Below, one piece after another: positions 32,833 to 41,156 of a DNA stretch of 64,000 nt; the first letter of the stretch is position 1, and each line of letters starts with the position of its first letter. The DNA lies in contig NZ_CP176395.1 in NCBI RefSeq assembly GCF_046244365.1, positions 4,898,001 to 4,962,000 on the forward strand, in the 5' to 3' direction. Origin of the DNA: Paenibacillus_V sp046244365. GTDB taxonomy: Bacteria; Bacillota; Bacilli; Paenibacillales; NBRC-103111. Below the pieces are notes generated by a model. It searched no databases and was not told the DNA's origin. It was given only the letters and a program-made list of their open reading frames with translations. The translations under genes were made by a program, and so were the position numbers.

Positions 32833-35630
32833 TGCGGATTCACCTGCTTTGTCAGCCACACCCGCATCAGCGAAAACAGCTGATCGATATTTAGCGGCTT
32901 CATTATATAATCGGAAGCTCCCGCCTCCATGCATGTCTCGCGTTCGTTTTTCATGGCTTTGGCCGTCAGCGCAATGATCGGAAGCTTGTGCATGCCGGGA
33001 TGGCGGCGTATCGCCTTCATCGCCTCGTAGCCTCCCATAACCGGCATCATGATGTCCATAAGAACCAGATCGAATCCGTCTTGTTCCTGTAAAATCTCCA
33101 CCGCCGCCTTGCCGTGCTCCGCCGCTAGAACCGTTACGCCTTTTCGCTCCAGTGCCGTTACGAGCGCGAAAACATTACGGGCATCGTCGTCAACGAGAAG
33201 CACCTTCTTCCCCTTAAACAACTGTTCATCGGAACAAACGGCTTCAGCCGCTTCGTTCCTACCGGATTCCCGTTCTCTCTCGGCGCTTTCCAATTCATTC
33301 GCGTTCGAGCTTGAACTCGCAATCGCTTTCGCGGATGCATTCTCGCTTGCGGCCGCCGCTTCCTCGTACTCCCCGCTCGCCGGCTCTGCTTGCTCCGGCT
33401 CCGGCTTGCTAGGCACATACAGAGTAAACGTGCTGCCCTTGTTCAGCTCGCTTCTGACGACGATGGAACCGCCGAGCAGCCGCGTAAACTCGCGGCATAT
33501 CGATAAACCGAGCCCGGTTCCTCCATATTGCCGGTTAGTCGTACCGTCGACCTGCTGGAAGGCTTCGAAAATAATAGGCTGCTTATCGATCGGAATGCCG
33601 ATCCCCGTATCCGTTACGGATATCGCCAGCACGGTTTCCTCTTTATTTAAGGGGAGCAGCTCCTTGATCCGCTCGGGATTGGCAGGATCGATACGTACGG
33701 TAACCGAACCCCGTTCGGTAAACTTGAAGGCATTCGATAACAGATTTTTCAAAATTTGCTGCAGCCTCTGACCGTCCGTTGAGATGACAGAAGGCGCTTC
33801 AGGATGCATCAGCACTTCGAACGCCAAATGTTTGGCGGCGGCAACCGGTCCGAACATGCCCTTCATCAGTTGCGGTATTTCCGTAACATTGACTTCATCC
33901 GTCATGATTTCGATTTTCCCCGCCTCGATCTTGGACAAATCCAGTATATCGTCGATGAGGCGCAGTAAATCTTGTCCGGCGGTATAGACGACACGCGAAT
34001 AATCCTCGACCTCCGACATGTCCATATCCGCGTTATTTTCTGCAAGCATTTGCGACAGGATGAGAATACTGTTCAGCGGCGTGCGAAGCTCGTGAGACAT
34101 ATTCGCCAGAAAATCGGACTTGTACTGCGAGTTCGTCTCCAGCTCCCGCGAATACCGTTCCAGCTCGTCCTTCGCTTTCTTGAGCTCCAGCGCTCGCTGT
34201 TCGGCATAGAGGTTCTGCTCCTCCAGATGTTCATTGGAGATTCGCAGCTGTTCTTGCTGCATTTGCAATTCTTCGGATTGCGCTTGCAGCTCTTCCGATT
34301 GCGTCTGCAGCTCCTCGGTCAGCATTTGCGACTCGCCCAGCAGCCGTTCCACTTCCATGCGTCCGAGCACGCTCGTAATCGCGGAACCGAACTTTTCTTG
34401 CAGCAGATCCAGCAAGGTAAGATGCTGGGAGAGAAACGGCTGAAGCGCGGCGAATTCGACCACCGCTTCAACCCGGCCGTCAACCAGAATGGGAGCGACT
34501 AGTAAGTTGCGCGGCGAGGAAACGCCTAAGCCTGTCGTTACTTTGATATGCTCGTCCGGCAAGCTATCGATGAGGAACAGCCTTTTATCAAGCGCGCATT
34601 GACCGACCAGCCCTTCTCCCAAACGAAAGCTGGAGGCAGCATCTTCCTGCCCGGCAAGCGCATAGCCGGCAACCTTGAAGAAAGTGGTATCACCGCCTTG
34701 GTTCCTGCGAAGATAAACGACCCCGTATGCCGCTTGAAGCATAGGAGCCAGCTTCGTGACGAAGGCTTGCGCCAGTACCGTTATATCGGTAATGCCCTGG
34801 TACATCGTTGAAATTTCCGTCAAGCTTTTCTGTATCCAGCTTTGCTTCTCCAAACTGCCAAGCAGATTGTTGGTCGCCTCCGCGAGCTCCCGGATCTCGT
34901 CGCGGGATTTCACTTCGATTCGCGCAGTAAGGTCGACCTCGGCATCCGTAATGCTCTGAATCGTTCGCACCACCTGCCTGATCGTTCTGACTATGGATTT
35001 AGACAGAAGCAGGGCTACCGCCAGCGTAAGGAGAGAGACCAGACCGACGATCGTGTACAAAATGATTTTGACATTCGCGTTGCTTTGAGTGAGCTTATTG
35101 GTGCGATCCGCCGTTAGTTTCTTCTCTTCAGCAAGAAAGGAATCAAACTGCGTACGCAGCTGATCCATGATTTTCTTCCCTGTATTTTGCTCGAAATGCC
35201 GGTTTAGAGCGTCCGAGTTGTTTTCTTTTTTACGTGAAATGACGTATTCGCCGGTATTCGAAACCCAGTTTATAATCAGCGGTTTCATCTGCTCCAAATT
35301 GCGCTGCTGCTCTACGTTATCGGCTAACAGCGTATGCAGCTTGTTATAATTGTCCAGCCAGTTTCGGCTTCCCGCTTCATAGGGCTCGAGATACTGTTCG
35401 TCTCCGGTTATCGCGAACCCTCTCATACCGGTTTCCATGTCCAGTATGTTCTTCTGAACCTGATTCAACAGATCGTGCGCTTCGATATCGTGACCGGATA
35501 AGAACTCCACTTCCTTCTGCAGATCGGTCATCCGGTCTGTCACGATAAGCAGCGATACGCCCAAGCAGAGAATAATACAGAAATAGCCCGTAATGATTTT
35601 AGCGTGTATGTTGTAGCTCAAGGCTTTCAT
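32829..35630 (-). CDS. rsbK: CHASE3-HAMP-GAF hybrid histidine kinase, RsbK-like
   Basis: A 933-residue membrane hybrid kinase. In order: a membrane helix (about 11-32), a CHASE3 sensor with ETGMRGFAITGDEQYLEPYE (about 40-180), a second helix (187-210), HAMP (211-262), GAF (280-425), a coiled coil of repeated SEELQAQSEELQ units (430-500), HisKA with H513 in MSHELRTPLNS, an ATPase domain, an Ala/Ser/Glu-rich linker (about 740-800) and a C-terminal receiver (VLLVDDDARN, LVLMDIMMP). This matches RsbK of B. cereus, which drives SigB through RsbY. The coiled coil is a plausible site for methylation by the overlapping CheR-type enzyme. Confidence 0.85.
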   Translation of the reverse strand: MKALSYNIHAKIITGYFCIILCLGVSLLIVTDRMTDLQKEVEFLSGHDIEAHDLLNQVQKNILDMETGMRGFAITGDEQYLEPYEAGSRNWLDNYNKLHTLLADNVEQQRNLEQMKPLIINWVSNTGEYVISRKKENNSDALNRHFEQNTGKKIMDQLRTQFDSFLAEEKKLTADRTNKLTQSNANVKIILYTIVGLVSLLTLAVALLLSKSIVRTIRQVVRTIQSITDAEVDLTARIEVKSRDEIRELAEATNNLLGSLEKQSWIQKSLTEISTMYQGITDITVLAQAFVTKLAPMLQAAYGVVYLRRNQGGDTTFFKVAGYALAGQEDAASSFRLGEGLVGQCALDKRLFLIDSLPDEHIKVTTGLGVSSPRNLLVAPILVDGRVEAVVEFAALQPFLSQHLTLLDLLQEKFGSAITSVLGRMEVERLLGESQMLTEELQTQSEELQAQSEELQMQQEQLRISNEHLEEQNLYAEQRALELKKAKDELERYSRELETNSQYKSDFLANMSHELRTPLNSILILSQMLAENNADMDMSEVEDYSRVVYTAGQDLLRLIDDILDLSKIEAGKIEIMTDEVNVTEIPQLMKGMFGPVAAAKHLAFEVLMHPEAPSVISTDGQRLQQILKNLLSNAFKFTERGSVTVRIDPANPERIKELLPLNKEETVLAISVTDTGIGIPIDKQPIIFEAFQQVDGTTNRQYGGTGLGLSICREFTRLLGGSIVVRSELNKGSTFTLYVPSKPEPEQAEPASGEYEEAAAASENASAKAIASSSSNANELESAERERESGRNEAAEAVCSDEQLFKGKKVLLVDDDARNVFALVTALERKGVTVLAAEHGKAAVEILQEQDGFDLVLMDIMMPVMGGYEAMKAIRRHPGMHKLPIIALTAKAMKNERETCMEAGASDYIMKPLNIDQLFSLMRVWLTKQVNPH

Positions 35631-35746
35631 TGCGGCCGCCTCCCCGTATAGTTCGTATAGAGAATATAACCTCTATTCTACCACAGTCCCTATACAGCGA
35701 TCCTAAGTGCCACTACGGGAACTCTAGCAACAAACAAGAGCATGCG

Positions 35747-36532
35747 TTACGAGGTGTTTTCGCTCGATGCGCTCTCGGATAGAACCTGCTTCAATTTGTC
35801 GATGGCCCTCTTCTGTATTCGGGACACGCTCATTTGCGAAACGCCCAGTTGCTCGGCTATTTGCCGCTGCGATTGTCCCTCGTCGTAAATCAGATAGAGC
35901 ACTTGCTTTTCTTCCTGCTTCAGGCAATCCATCGCTTCGATTAAATCCATACGCGTCTCCAGCAGCCGATAGTCGTCCGAAGGAACGGCGATCAAATCCG
36001 CAATCGTAGCTGAGCCCTCTCCTTCATTCGAGAGCGGCGTATCGAGCGAAGTATAGTTATAATAGTCGCGGCCGGCCAATATTTCGATCGTTTCTTCCGG
36101 TGTGAGCTCCAAAACGGCGGCAATTTCTTCCACGTTCGGGGAACGCTCCAGCTTCACCGTAAGCTCGTCGATCGTACGCTGCACAAGCGAGCTCTTCTCC
36201 TTAATTTTTCGGGGCACCTGGATATACCAGGACTTATCGCGCAAATAATTTTTCAAATGCCCGATTAAGCTTTTCATGGCATAGGCTTCGAACGGGATAT
36301 TTGTCGAGCTGTCATACTGCTTAAACAAACGAAGCATCGCCATTTGCCCGACTTGATACAAATCCTCGATCAAATCTGGCCGGTTGCGCGACATTTTGCC
36401 TGCAGCCGTTCGCACGATCGCTTCGTAATGGAGCAGAAGAACCGTTGCCGTTTCCTCGCATTCCGTTTCTTTATAAATTTTCATCTTGGAGTACATTTCG
36501 TACAAGGGCTTAGAGGATTCGTTTACATTCAT
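35747..36532 (-). CDS. sigB: General stress sigma factor SigB
   Basis: A 261-residue group 3 sigma factor of the SigB/SigF/SigG type. Region 2 is seen in LIEDLYQVGQMAMLRLFKQYD and PFEAYAMKSLIGHLKNYLRDKSW, region 3 in VQRTIDELTVKLERSPNVEEIAAVL, and region 4 in EEKQVLYLIYDEGQSQRQIAEQLGVSQMSVSRIQKRAI. Its ATG overlaps the stop of rsbW by four bases (ATGA), keeping sigma and anti-sigma production in step. It reads promoters of the GTTTCA-N14-GGGTAA type found around it. Confidence 0.93.
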   Translation of the reverse strand: MNVNESSKPLYEMYSKMKIYKETECEETATVLLLHYEAIVRTAAGKMSRNRPDLIEDLYQVGQMAMLRLFKQYDSSTNIPFEAYAMKSLIGHLKNYLRDKSWYIQVPRKIKEKSSLVQRTIDELTVKLERSPNVEEIAAVLELTPEETIEILAGRDYYNYTSLDTPLSNEGEGSATIADLIAVPSDDYRLLETRMDLIEAMDCLKQEEKQVLYLIYDEGQSQRQIAEQLGVSQMSVSRIQKRAIDKLKQVLSESASSENTS

Positions 36533-36981
36533 GCCATCTCCTCTTTTCTGCTCAGCCGCTTCGTCAAGACAATCTCCGTTCCGCTGCCGTTATCCGCATG
36601 CACCTGTACGTCATCCATTAACGCCTCCATGAGAAAGAGCCCCAGTCCGCCTACCGACACCTCGCTAATTTCATTCTGGTGCGGAGGGATGGCTCGGCCA
36701 GCTTCTCCCGCATAGGAAAAGCTCTGACCATGATCTTTTACGGAAATGGTAACCCCGTCCCCGCTGTTCTCGAAGCGGATGTCAATCGTTCCCGGTTCCC
36801 CTTCCCCGTAAGCGTGCAAAATCGCGTTATTGCATGCCTCGGCAACAGCTACTTTCATATCTTCGATTTCCTCGAAGGAGAAGCCGGCTTTCGTAGCAAA
36901 ACCGTACAAAGTCAATCTGATAATATCTAAATATTCCGCATTGGCGGGAACCGTTAGGCTTACGTATGGATTCATAGTCAT
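36529..36981 (-). CDS. rsbW: Anti-sigma B factor / RsbV kinase
   Basis: A 150-residue GHKL-type protein that binds SigB and phosphorylates RsbV. The N box is VAEACNNAILHAYGEGE (with the Mg-binding asparagine), followed by VSVKDHGQSF and the VGGLGLFLMEALMDD lid region. Length and layout are standard. It is placed 23 bases behind rsbV and overlaps sigB, the classic partner-switch order. Confidence 0.93.
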   Translation of the reverse strand: MTMNPYVSLTVPANAEYLDIIRLTLYGFATKAGFSFEEIEDMKVAVAEACNNAILHAYGEGEPGTIDIRFENSGDGVTISVKDHGQSFSYAGEAGRAIPPHQNEISEVSVGGLGLFLMEALMDDVQVHADNGSGTEIVLTKRLSRKEEMA

Positions 36982-37004
36982 TCTTCTTTCCTTTCCTGAT
37001 TGTC

Positions 37005-37331
37005 CTAGTGCGGGTTGCCCGCGAAAAAACGCGAAACGCCTGTCAAATCGAGTAGCCGCTGGATCGGCGCGGGCGTATACGCCAACCGGAAGGAAGCGTT
37101 CATCGCCGTTCTGGCTTTAAGAATCGATACGAAAATGCCGATACCGGTACTGTCGATATACGTGACCTCGCTCAAATTCAGGATAAGCGTTCGGTCCCTC
37201 TCCTTCACTAGGGGATCAAGCTCCGTTGTCAAATAAGTCGCTGCGGATAGATCAAGCTCTCCGCTTAAGTGTACGACATTCTCATTTTCCGTCGATTGCT
37301 TGTGCAACCGGAACTTATGCATGGCGCTCAT
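37005..37331 (-). CDS. rsbV: Anti-anti-sigma factor RsbV
   Basis: A 108-residue STAS-domain protein. Unphosphorylated RsbV traps RsbW and frees SigB. The phosphorylation site is serine 61 in VTYIDSTGIGIFVSI; the GELDLSAATYLTTELDP block is also typical. GAGGAGG lies seven bases before the ATG. It directly follows the DUF948 gene (12-base gap), so both are probably on the SigB-driven transcript from 37837-37862. Confidence 0.93.
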   Translation of the reverse strand: MSAMHKFRLHKQSTENENVVHLSGELDLSAATYLTTELDPLVKERDRTLILNLSEVTYIDSTGIGIFVSILKARTAMNASFRLAYTPAPIQRLLDLTGVSRFFAGNPH

Positions 37332-37343
37332 TCAAGATCCTCC

Positions 37344-37805
37344 TCAATCAGCATCACCGTTACGAGGTGTTTGGGTCTGCATTGGTCTAAGCTTATGCCA
37401 AAGGTCCAGCGCTGCGGCGATCCCGTCCAGGACGGCATGCCATCGGCCGGTTCGCGCCGAGCTCGTCTTGCCGCTTATTGTCTGCTTCAAGGATGCGGCA
37501 AGGCTTGCCGCGGACTGCTTTACCGACGACGTGATTTCATGAACGGCTTGTCCGACATCGTTCACGCTGCCGAAAACATGATTCAGCTTCGATAGCTTCA
37601 TTCGCAAATCGAGCGCCATTTCATTCGTATTTCCGATCACGTCCTTGACTTCCTCGCTGATTTCCTTGACTTCATTCTTCATTTGCCCCATGGCAAGCGT
37701 AATTTCGTCCAAGGAGCCTTTAAGCGATTGCAGGGTTTGGATAAGAAAAAAAGTCAGAACGACGAATGCAATCGCGACCATGATCGCGCTGATCTGCAGC
37801 AGCAT
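37344..37805 (-). CDS. DUF948 stress protein (YtxG-like)
   Basis: A 153-residue protein with one N-terminal membrane helix (IMVAIAFVVLTFFLIQTL) and a long cytoplasmic coiled coil (LKGSLDEITLAMGQMKNEVKEIS, then TSSVKQSAASLAASLKQTI), the DUF948 pattern. B. subtilis YtxG is a SigB-controlled member. Here the gene heads the rsbV-rsbW-sigB operon, behind a SigB-type promoter. The function of the family is unknown; structural work at the membrane is a guess. Confidence 0.85.
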   Translation of the reverse strand: MLLQISAIMVAIAFVVLTFFLIQTLQSLKGSLDEITLAMGQMKNEVKEISEEVKDVIGNTNEMALDLRMKLSKLNHVFGSVNDVGQAVHEITSSVKQSAASLAASLKQTISGKTSSARTGRWHAVLDGIAAALDLWHKLRPMQTQTPRNGDAD

Positions 37806-37836
37806 AGCGACCCCTCCTTTTTCCGCATGACTACCA

Positions 37837-37862
37837 TTACCCGCTCGTGATCGGATTGAAAC
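37837..37862 (-). promoter_or_regulatory. SigB-type promoter of the DUF948-rsbVW-sigB operon
   Basis: On the minus strand, GTTTCA, 14 bases, GGGTAA, ending about 30 bases before the DUF948 start. It implies positive autoregulation of sigB. Confidence 0.85.
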
Positions 37863-37888
37863 AGCCTATCGCATAAATAATTCGGACT

Positions 37889-37914
37889 GTTTCAACCGGG
37901 CGGCGGAAGGGTAA
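37889..37914 (+). promoter_or_regulatory. SigB-type promoter of dps
   Basis: GTTTCA, 14 bases, GGGTAA on the plus strand, 45 bases before the dps ATG. It stands back to back with the sigB operon promoter. Confidence 0.85.
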
Positions 37915-37958
37915 CGATACTTATCACCACCTATTCCCTATACTTGGAGGTAAAGATC

Positions 37959-38417
37959 ATGTCAAAAGCCGAAACGAAAGCCGTTCCCTTAACGGAAATC
38001 TTAAACAAACAAGTCGCTAATTTCTCCGTCTTATATATGAAGCTTCACCATTATCACTGGAATGTCAAAGGCGAGCACTTTTTCACGCTGCACGTTAAAT
38101 TTGAGGAATTTTATACGGAAGCGGCCTTGCATCTGGATACCGTCGCCGAAAGAATGCTGTCGCTGCGCGCCGTTCCGACGGCAACGCTGAAACAGCAGCT
38201 CGCGATCGCCTCAATCAAGGAAGCAACAGGCGAGGAAAGCGCACCGCAGATGGTCAAGGTATTGGCAGGCGATTTCGACTGCATTTGCTCGGATCTCACG
38301 ATGGGCATTTCTTTGGCCGAAGAGCATCGCGATCAGCCGACCGCCGACATGCTGATTGCCATCCGCTCGTCGCTCGAGAAACACAGATGGATGCTCGAAG
38401 CTTATTTAGGCAAGTAA
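37959..38417 (+). CDS. dps: Dps family ferritin-like protein
   Basis: A 152-residue Dps: a cage protein that oxidises and stores iron and shields DNA under stress. The ferroxidase ligands are in YMKLHHYHWNVKGEHFFTLHVKFEEFYTEAALHLDTVAERML, including the W and H pair at the start and the DxxxE pair. GGAGG lies eight bases before the ATG at 37959. It is transcribed from its own SigB-type promoter and ends in a perfect 15-bp terminator. Confidence 0.93.
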   Translation: MSKAETKAVPLTEILNKQVANFSVLYMKLHHYHWNVKGEHFFTLHVKFEEFYTEAALHLDTVAERMLSLRAVPTATLKQQLAIASIKEATGEESAPQMVKVLAGDFDCICSDLTMGISLAEEHRDQPTADMLIAIRSSLEKHRWMLEAYLGK

Positions 38418-38428
38418 TAGCAGCAAAG

Positions 38429-38465
38429 CCACGGAAGGACGGGCTACCCGTCCTTCCGTGGTTTT
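38429..38465 (+). terminator. Terminator of dps
   Basis: Perfect 15-bp stem CCACGGAAGGACGGG/CCCGTCCTTCCGTGG, loop CTA, then TTTTGTT. Confidence 0.92.
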
Positions 38466-38607
38466 GTTACGAATAATTTCATAGGTGCCTCGATCCAAAC
38501 CGCCTTTCCCTCACTCACAATGAGAAATGTAGAGTTCCCTTAAGCTTCGACCGGTTTCAAATCGGCCTAACGTGCATTTCACCGCTTCCGTTAGCGCATA
38601 CGCGCCC

Positions 38608-39744
38608 TTATTTTGCCGAAATCATAACCAAGCACATGTCGTCCTGAGGCGCTTCGAGCTTCGAGCCCGGCTGCAAACGGTCGAGCAAGGCGGCGGGATC
38701 ATGACCGGCTTGCTCCCGCAAGCTGCGGATGAGCTTGGCAGGGCCATCTTCGCGCTCCTCCTCCAGCCACTCCGACAGCCCGTCCGTGTAGAGCAGAATG
38801 CGGGCTTCCTCGCTGTACGGAATCACACCTTTTGCCATGTCGATATGTTCAAAAAAACCGAGCGCGCAGCATCCTTCCGTCAGCAGCCTCACTTCCCCGT
38901 CTACATACGCAATCCCTGCCGGATGCCCGGCATTCACATATTCGATCGTCCGCTTTTCCGTATCCAGCACGAAATAGATCGCCGTAAAGTAGTAGTTGAT
39001 CAAGCTATCCGGCTTATACAGCTGATTCATTCGCCGGTTTAACTCCTGCATCACGGCTATTGGATCACCCATTCCCGTAATCGTATCTTTTAAGGCGGAA
39101 TAGATGTACATGCATGCAAGAGACGATGAGATCCCATGCCCCATCATATCGAGCAAAATGATGCCGTACCGGTTCGGTCCGATCGGATACCAGGCGTACA
39201 GATCGCCGGCTAGCTCGGATGAAGGCTCGTACACCGCGGAAATATACGCCCTCTCGTCCTGAACCGGACTGCTGAGCATGCTTCGCTGCACTTGCTTGGC
39301 GAGATCCAATTCATATTGGATCCGCTTGTCTCTTTCCTTATGCCAATCCTTCTCATGCTTCAAGCGAAGCGTCGAACGGATCCGGGCCAGCAGCTCCACC
39401 TTATTGATCGGCTTCATCACGTAATCAAGCGCGCCGGCATCCAGCGCCTCAGCCAATTTAAGGGAATCCCCCATCGCCGTGACGAAAATGATTGGAAGAT
39501 CGCGGAATCGCTCTTGCCCCAGAATCGTTCGGCAGGCTTCCACTCCGTCAATCTCCGGCATCATCATATCCATCAGGATCAAATCTACCGGTACTTCCGC
39601 CGTACTGGAAGAATCCATGTCCAGAAAATGATAAAGCTCTCTGGCGGATGAAAGCAAAACCAATTTATCGTAGCCGGCTTTGAGCAGGATTTTCTCGATG
39701 ACGATTAGATTCGTCGCATTGTCGTCTACAATAACAATATTCAA
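38608..39744 (-). CDS. rsbY: Receiver-PP2C phosphatase, RsbY-like
   Basis: A 378-residue response regulator whose output is a SpoIIE-type serine phosphatase. The receiver (1-120) has VDDNATN, the acceptor D59 in LILMDMMMPEIDG, and KP at VMKPI. The PP2C domain (about 170-378) has the metal motifs GDLYAWYPI, LLDMMGHGISSSLACM and LLYTDGLSEW. Phosphorylation by a kinase such as the RsbK-like protein would activate it to dephosphorylate RsbV. This receiver-PP2C layout is that of RsbY of B. cereus; RsbP has PAS and RsbU a RsbT-binding domain instead. Confidence 0.88.
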   Translation of the reverse strand: MNIVIVDDNATNLIVIEKILLKAGYDKLVLLSSARELYHFLDMDSSSTAEVPVDLILMDMMMPEIDGVEACRTILGQERFRDLPIIFVTAMGDSLKLAEALDAGALDYVMKPINKVELLARIRSTLRLKHEKDWHKERDKRIQYELDLAKQVQRSMLSSPVQDERAYISAVYEPSSELAGDLYAWYPIGPNRYGIILLDMMGHGISSSLACMYIYSALKDTITGMGDPIAVMQELNRRMNQLYKPDSLINYYFTAIYFVLDTEKRTIEYVNAGHPAGIAYVDGEVRLLTEGCCALGFFEHIDMAKGVIPYSEEARILLYTDGLSEWLEEEREDGPAKLIRSLREQAGHDPAALLDRLQPGSKLEAPQDDMCLVMISAK

Positions 39745-39828
39745 TTAGCCAACCCCCTATAGGGCGAATCGTAATGGGTGCCCTAGTCTATTATCATAGC
39801 ATGGAATTGCGTGACGCTCTCCTTTTTA

Positions 39829-39854
39829 CTACCCGCCGAACGGCATTTTCAATC
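39829..39854 (-). promoter_or_regulatory. Possible SigB-type promoter of rsbY
   Basis: On the minus strand, GATTGA, 14 bases, GGGTAG. The -35 deviates at two positions from the GTTTCA used elsewhere here, but the spacing is identical and the site is 85 bases before the start. Confidence 0.45.
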
Positions 39855-39893
39855 AGGTTTTCCATCGGTTGTTTAGCGGATTTTCCGTTCGCT

Positions 39894-39919
39894 GTTTCAC
39901 ATGCCGCCAATACGGGTAC
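39894..39919 (+). promoter_or_regulatory. SigB-type promoter of ytxH
   Basis: GTTTCA, 14 bases, GGGTAC on the plus strand, 46 bases before the ytxH ATG. Confidence 0.8.
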
Positions 39920-39965
39920 ATGCTAAGTAGGAAACGATCTACTAACGACAAAGGAGAGATGTACG

Positions 39966-40292
39966 ATGAGTGAAGCAGCGGAAACGAATAAAGGCGGACT
40001 TTGGTTAGGATTGTTGATCGGAGGGGCGTTAGGAGCTGCCGCTTCATTACTGTTGGCTCCGAAGTCAGGCTCGGCTTTACGCGAGGATTTGTCCAATACT
40101 TATAAATCTCTTCACGAGAAAAAAAGAAGACTGGCTTCGACCGTCAAGGAAAAAGCCCAAGACGTTGCGAACAGCATCGGCAATCACGCCTCCGAGCTTT
40201 CCGAGAAAGCCAAGGAAGGAAAGCAAATCGTGGCGGATACGGTGCAAGCCGTTAAAGAAGATATTCAAGGCAGGAACGGCTCGGGAGCTTGA
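39966..40292 (+). CDS. ytxH: YtxH-like general stress protein
   Basis: A 108-residue protein with one N-terminal helix containing GLLIGGALGAAASLLLAPKSGSALREDL, the YtxH signature, then a lysine-rich amphipathic coiled coil (EKKRRLASTVKEKAQDVANSIG). It resembles B. subtilis YtxH, a SigB-dependent protein of unknown role. GGAGAG precedes the ATG. It shares a transcript with the unknown gene at 40375. Confidence 0.88.
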   Translation: MSEAAETNKGGLWLGLLIGGALGAAASLLLAPKSGSALREDLSNTYKSLHEKKRRLASTVKEKAQDVANSIGNHASELSEKAKEGKQIVADTVQAVKEDIQGRNGSGA

Positions 40293-40374
40293 GTCCTGTC
40301 GCGGAATAAGAGGACAGCCCGCGGCGCGCGATGAAGAGCACCCCCATTTTGCTAGACACTAGGAGGAGATGACT

Positions 40375-40788
40375 ATGGATAAAGGAACGCTGCATGAGCA
40401 GTTTACCGACTTAGGACTGGAACGAATCGAGCATATCGAGCAATCAACGTACCGGTTAACGATTAGCAGCGATGTAACCGGCACCGACTACCCGCTGATC
40501 GTAACGACCGTCACATGCGAACAGGGTAATACGGTCGTTAACTTTGAGGAAGCCGACTTCGAAGGCGGTGAAGCGGTTCCGCTTCATGTCCGCAGAGCGG
40601 CGCTCGACAAGCTGATCGAGTTAGAGCTGCTGTTCCTCGATACGGCGGCCAAATCGCTTAAGGAAGCCAACAACAGCTCTATGGCGCAGGACATGGACGA
40701 GATGAAGAAGCTCGGCAATGAGATGAAACACATGAAAACCGGAAGCGAGCTTCTGGAAAACAATCAGATACCGGATCCGATGCAATAA
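40375..40788 (+). CDS. Unknown acidic protein in the SigB regulon
   Basis: A 137-residue acidic, soluble protein that I do not recognise. The first half is strand-rich (YRLTISSDVTGTDYPLIVTTVTCEQGNTVVNFEEADF), the second helical (RRAALDKLIELELLFLDTAAKSL, MKKLGNEMKHMKTGSEL). GGAGG lies at good distance from ATG 40375; ATG 40369 overlaps the site. It is 82 bases behind ytxH with no terminator between, so it should share the SigB-type promoter. A strong terminator follows. Confidence 0.75.
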   Translation: MDKGTLHEQFTDLGLERIEHIEQSTYRLTISSDVTGTDYPLIVTTVTCEQGNTVVNFEEADFEGGEAVPLHVRRAALDKLIELELLFLDTAAKSLKEANNSSMAQDMDEMKKLGNEMKHMKTGSELLENNQIPDPMQ

Positions 40789-40801
40789 CAGGCAACGTGC
40801 G

Positions 40802-40848
40802 AGGCTGTCCCGTAAAGCCGTGAACCGGGCCGAGGGACGGCCTTTTTT
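40802..40848 (+). terminator. Terminator of the ytxH transcript
   Basis: GGCTGTCCC (40803-40811) pairs with GGGACGGCC (40834-40842), including one G-T pair, then six Ts. Confidence 0.85.
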
Positions 40849-40884
40849 GGCGAGCTCAGAAGGACTGAGGATGCAGCCGACAGG

Positions 40885-41092
40885 ATAGTGAACCTCTGTT
40901 CACTAATAATGAATCTAAACTCAGTATTTAGGTTGATAAACGTGCTTCCGTGCGAAATAGTGAAGGAAAGTTCATAAATAGTGAACCTTACGGCCAAATA
41001 GTCCCTTTTGCTTCACTATCCGCTCGGAAATGGGGAAATGGGTGAAAATAGTGAATGTAGGTTCATAAATAGTGAAGCCAGGTTCACTCGGG
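40885..41092. repeat. Cluster of AGTGAA...TTCAY dyad repeats
   Basis: At least four copies of a short imperfect dyad lie in about 200 bases: AGTGAACCTCTGTTCACT, AGTGAAGGAAAGTTCAT, AGTGAATGTAGGTTCAT and AGTGAAGCCAGGTTCACT. Most are preceded by AAAT or AAATA, and a further half-site AATAGTGAACC sits in the middle. Both strands are open in places only because of the repetition; the apparent peptides are strings of FTISE-like units and have no ribosome site. The gap 40849-41150 contains no gene. Function unknown. Confidence 0.7.
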
Positions 41093-41156
41093 ACCAATGT
41101 CCCCCTTCTTCGCTAGCGAAAACCGAAGGATTGCCAATCGCATCACTGGGCAATAA

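Noticed and set aside
32832..32934. Extended N-terminus of the CheR-type protein (MHGGGSFRLYNEAAK).
   Set aside because: It lies wholly inside the receiver domain of the kinase gene; a TTG start with AGGTGA at the gene junction is better.
40764..40997. A minus-strand ORF with FTISE-like repeated peptides.
   Set aside because: The peptide pattern comes from the DNA dyad repeats in the gap; there is no ribosome site and both strands show the same effect.
40885..41092. CRISPR array.
   Set aside because: Repeats are shorter than 20 bases, vary in sequence and spacing, and no cas gene is nearby.
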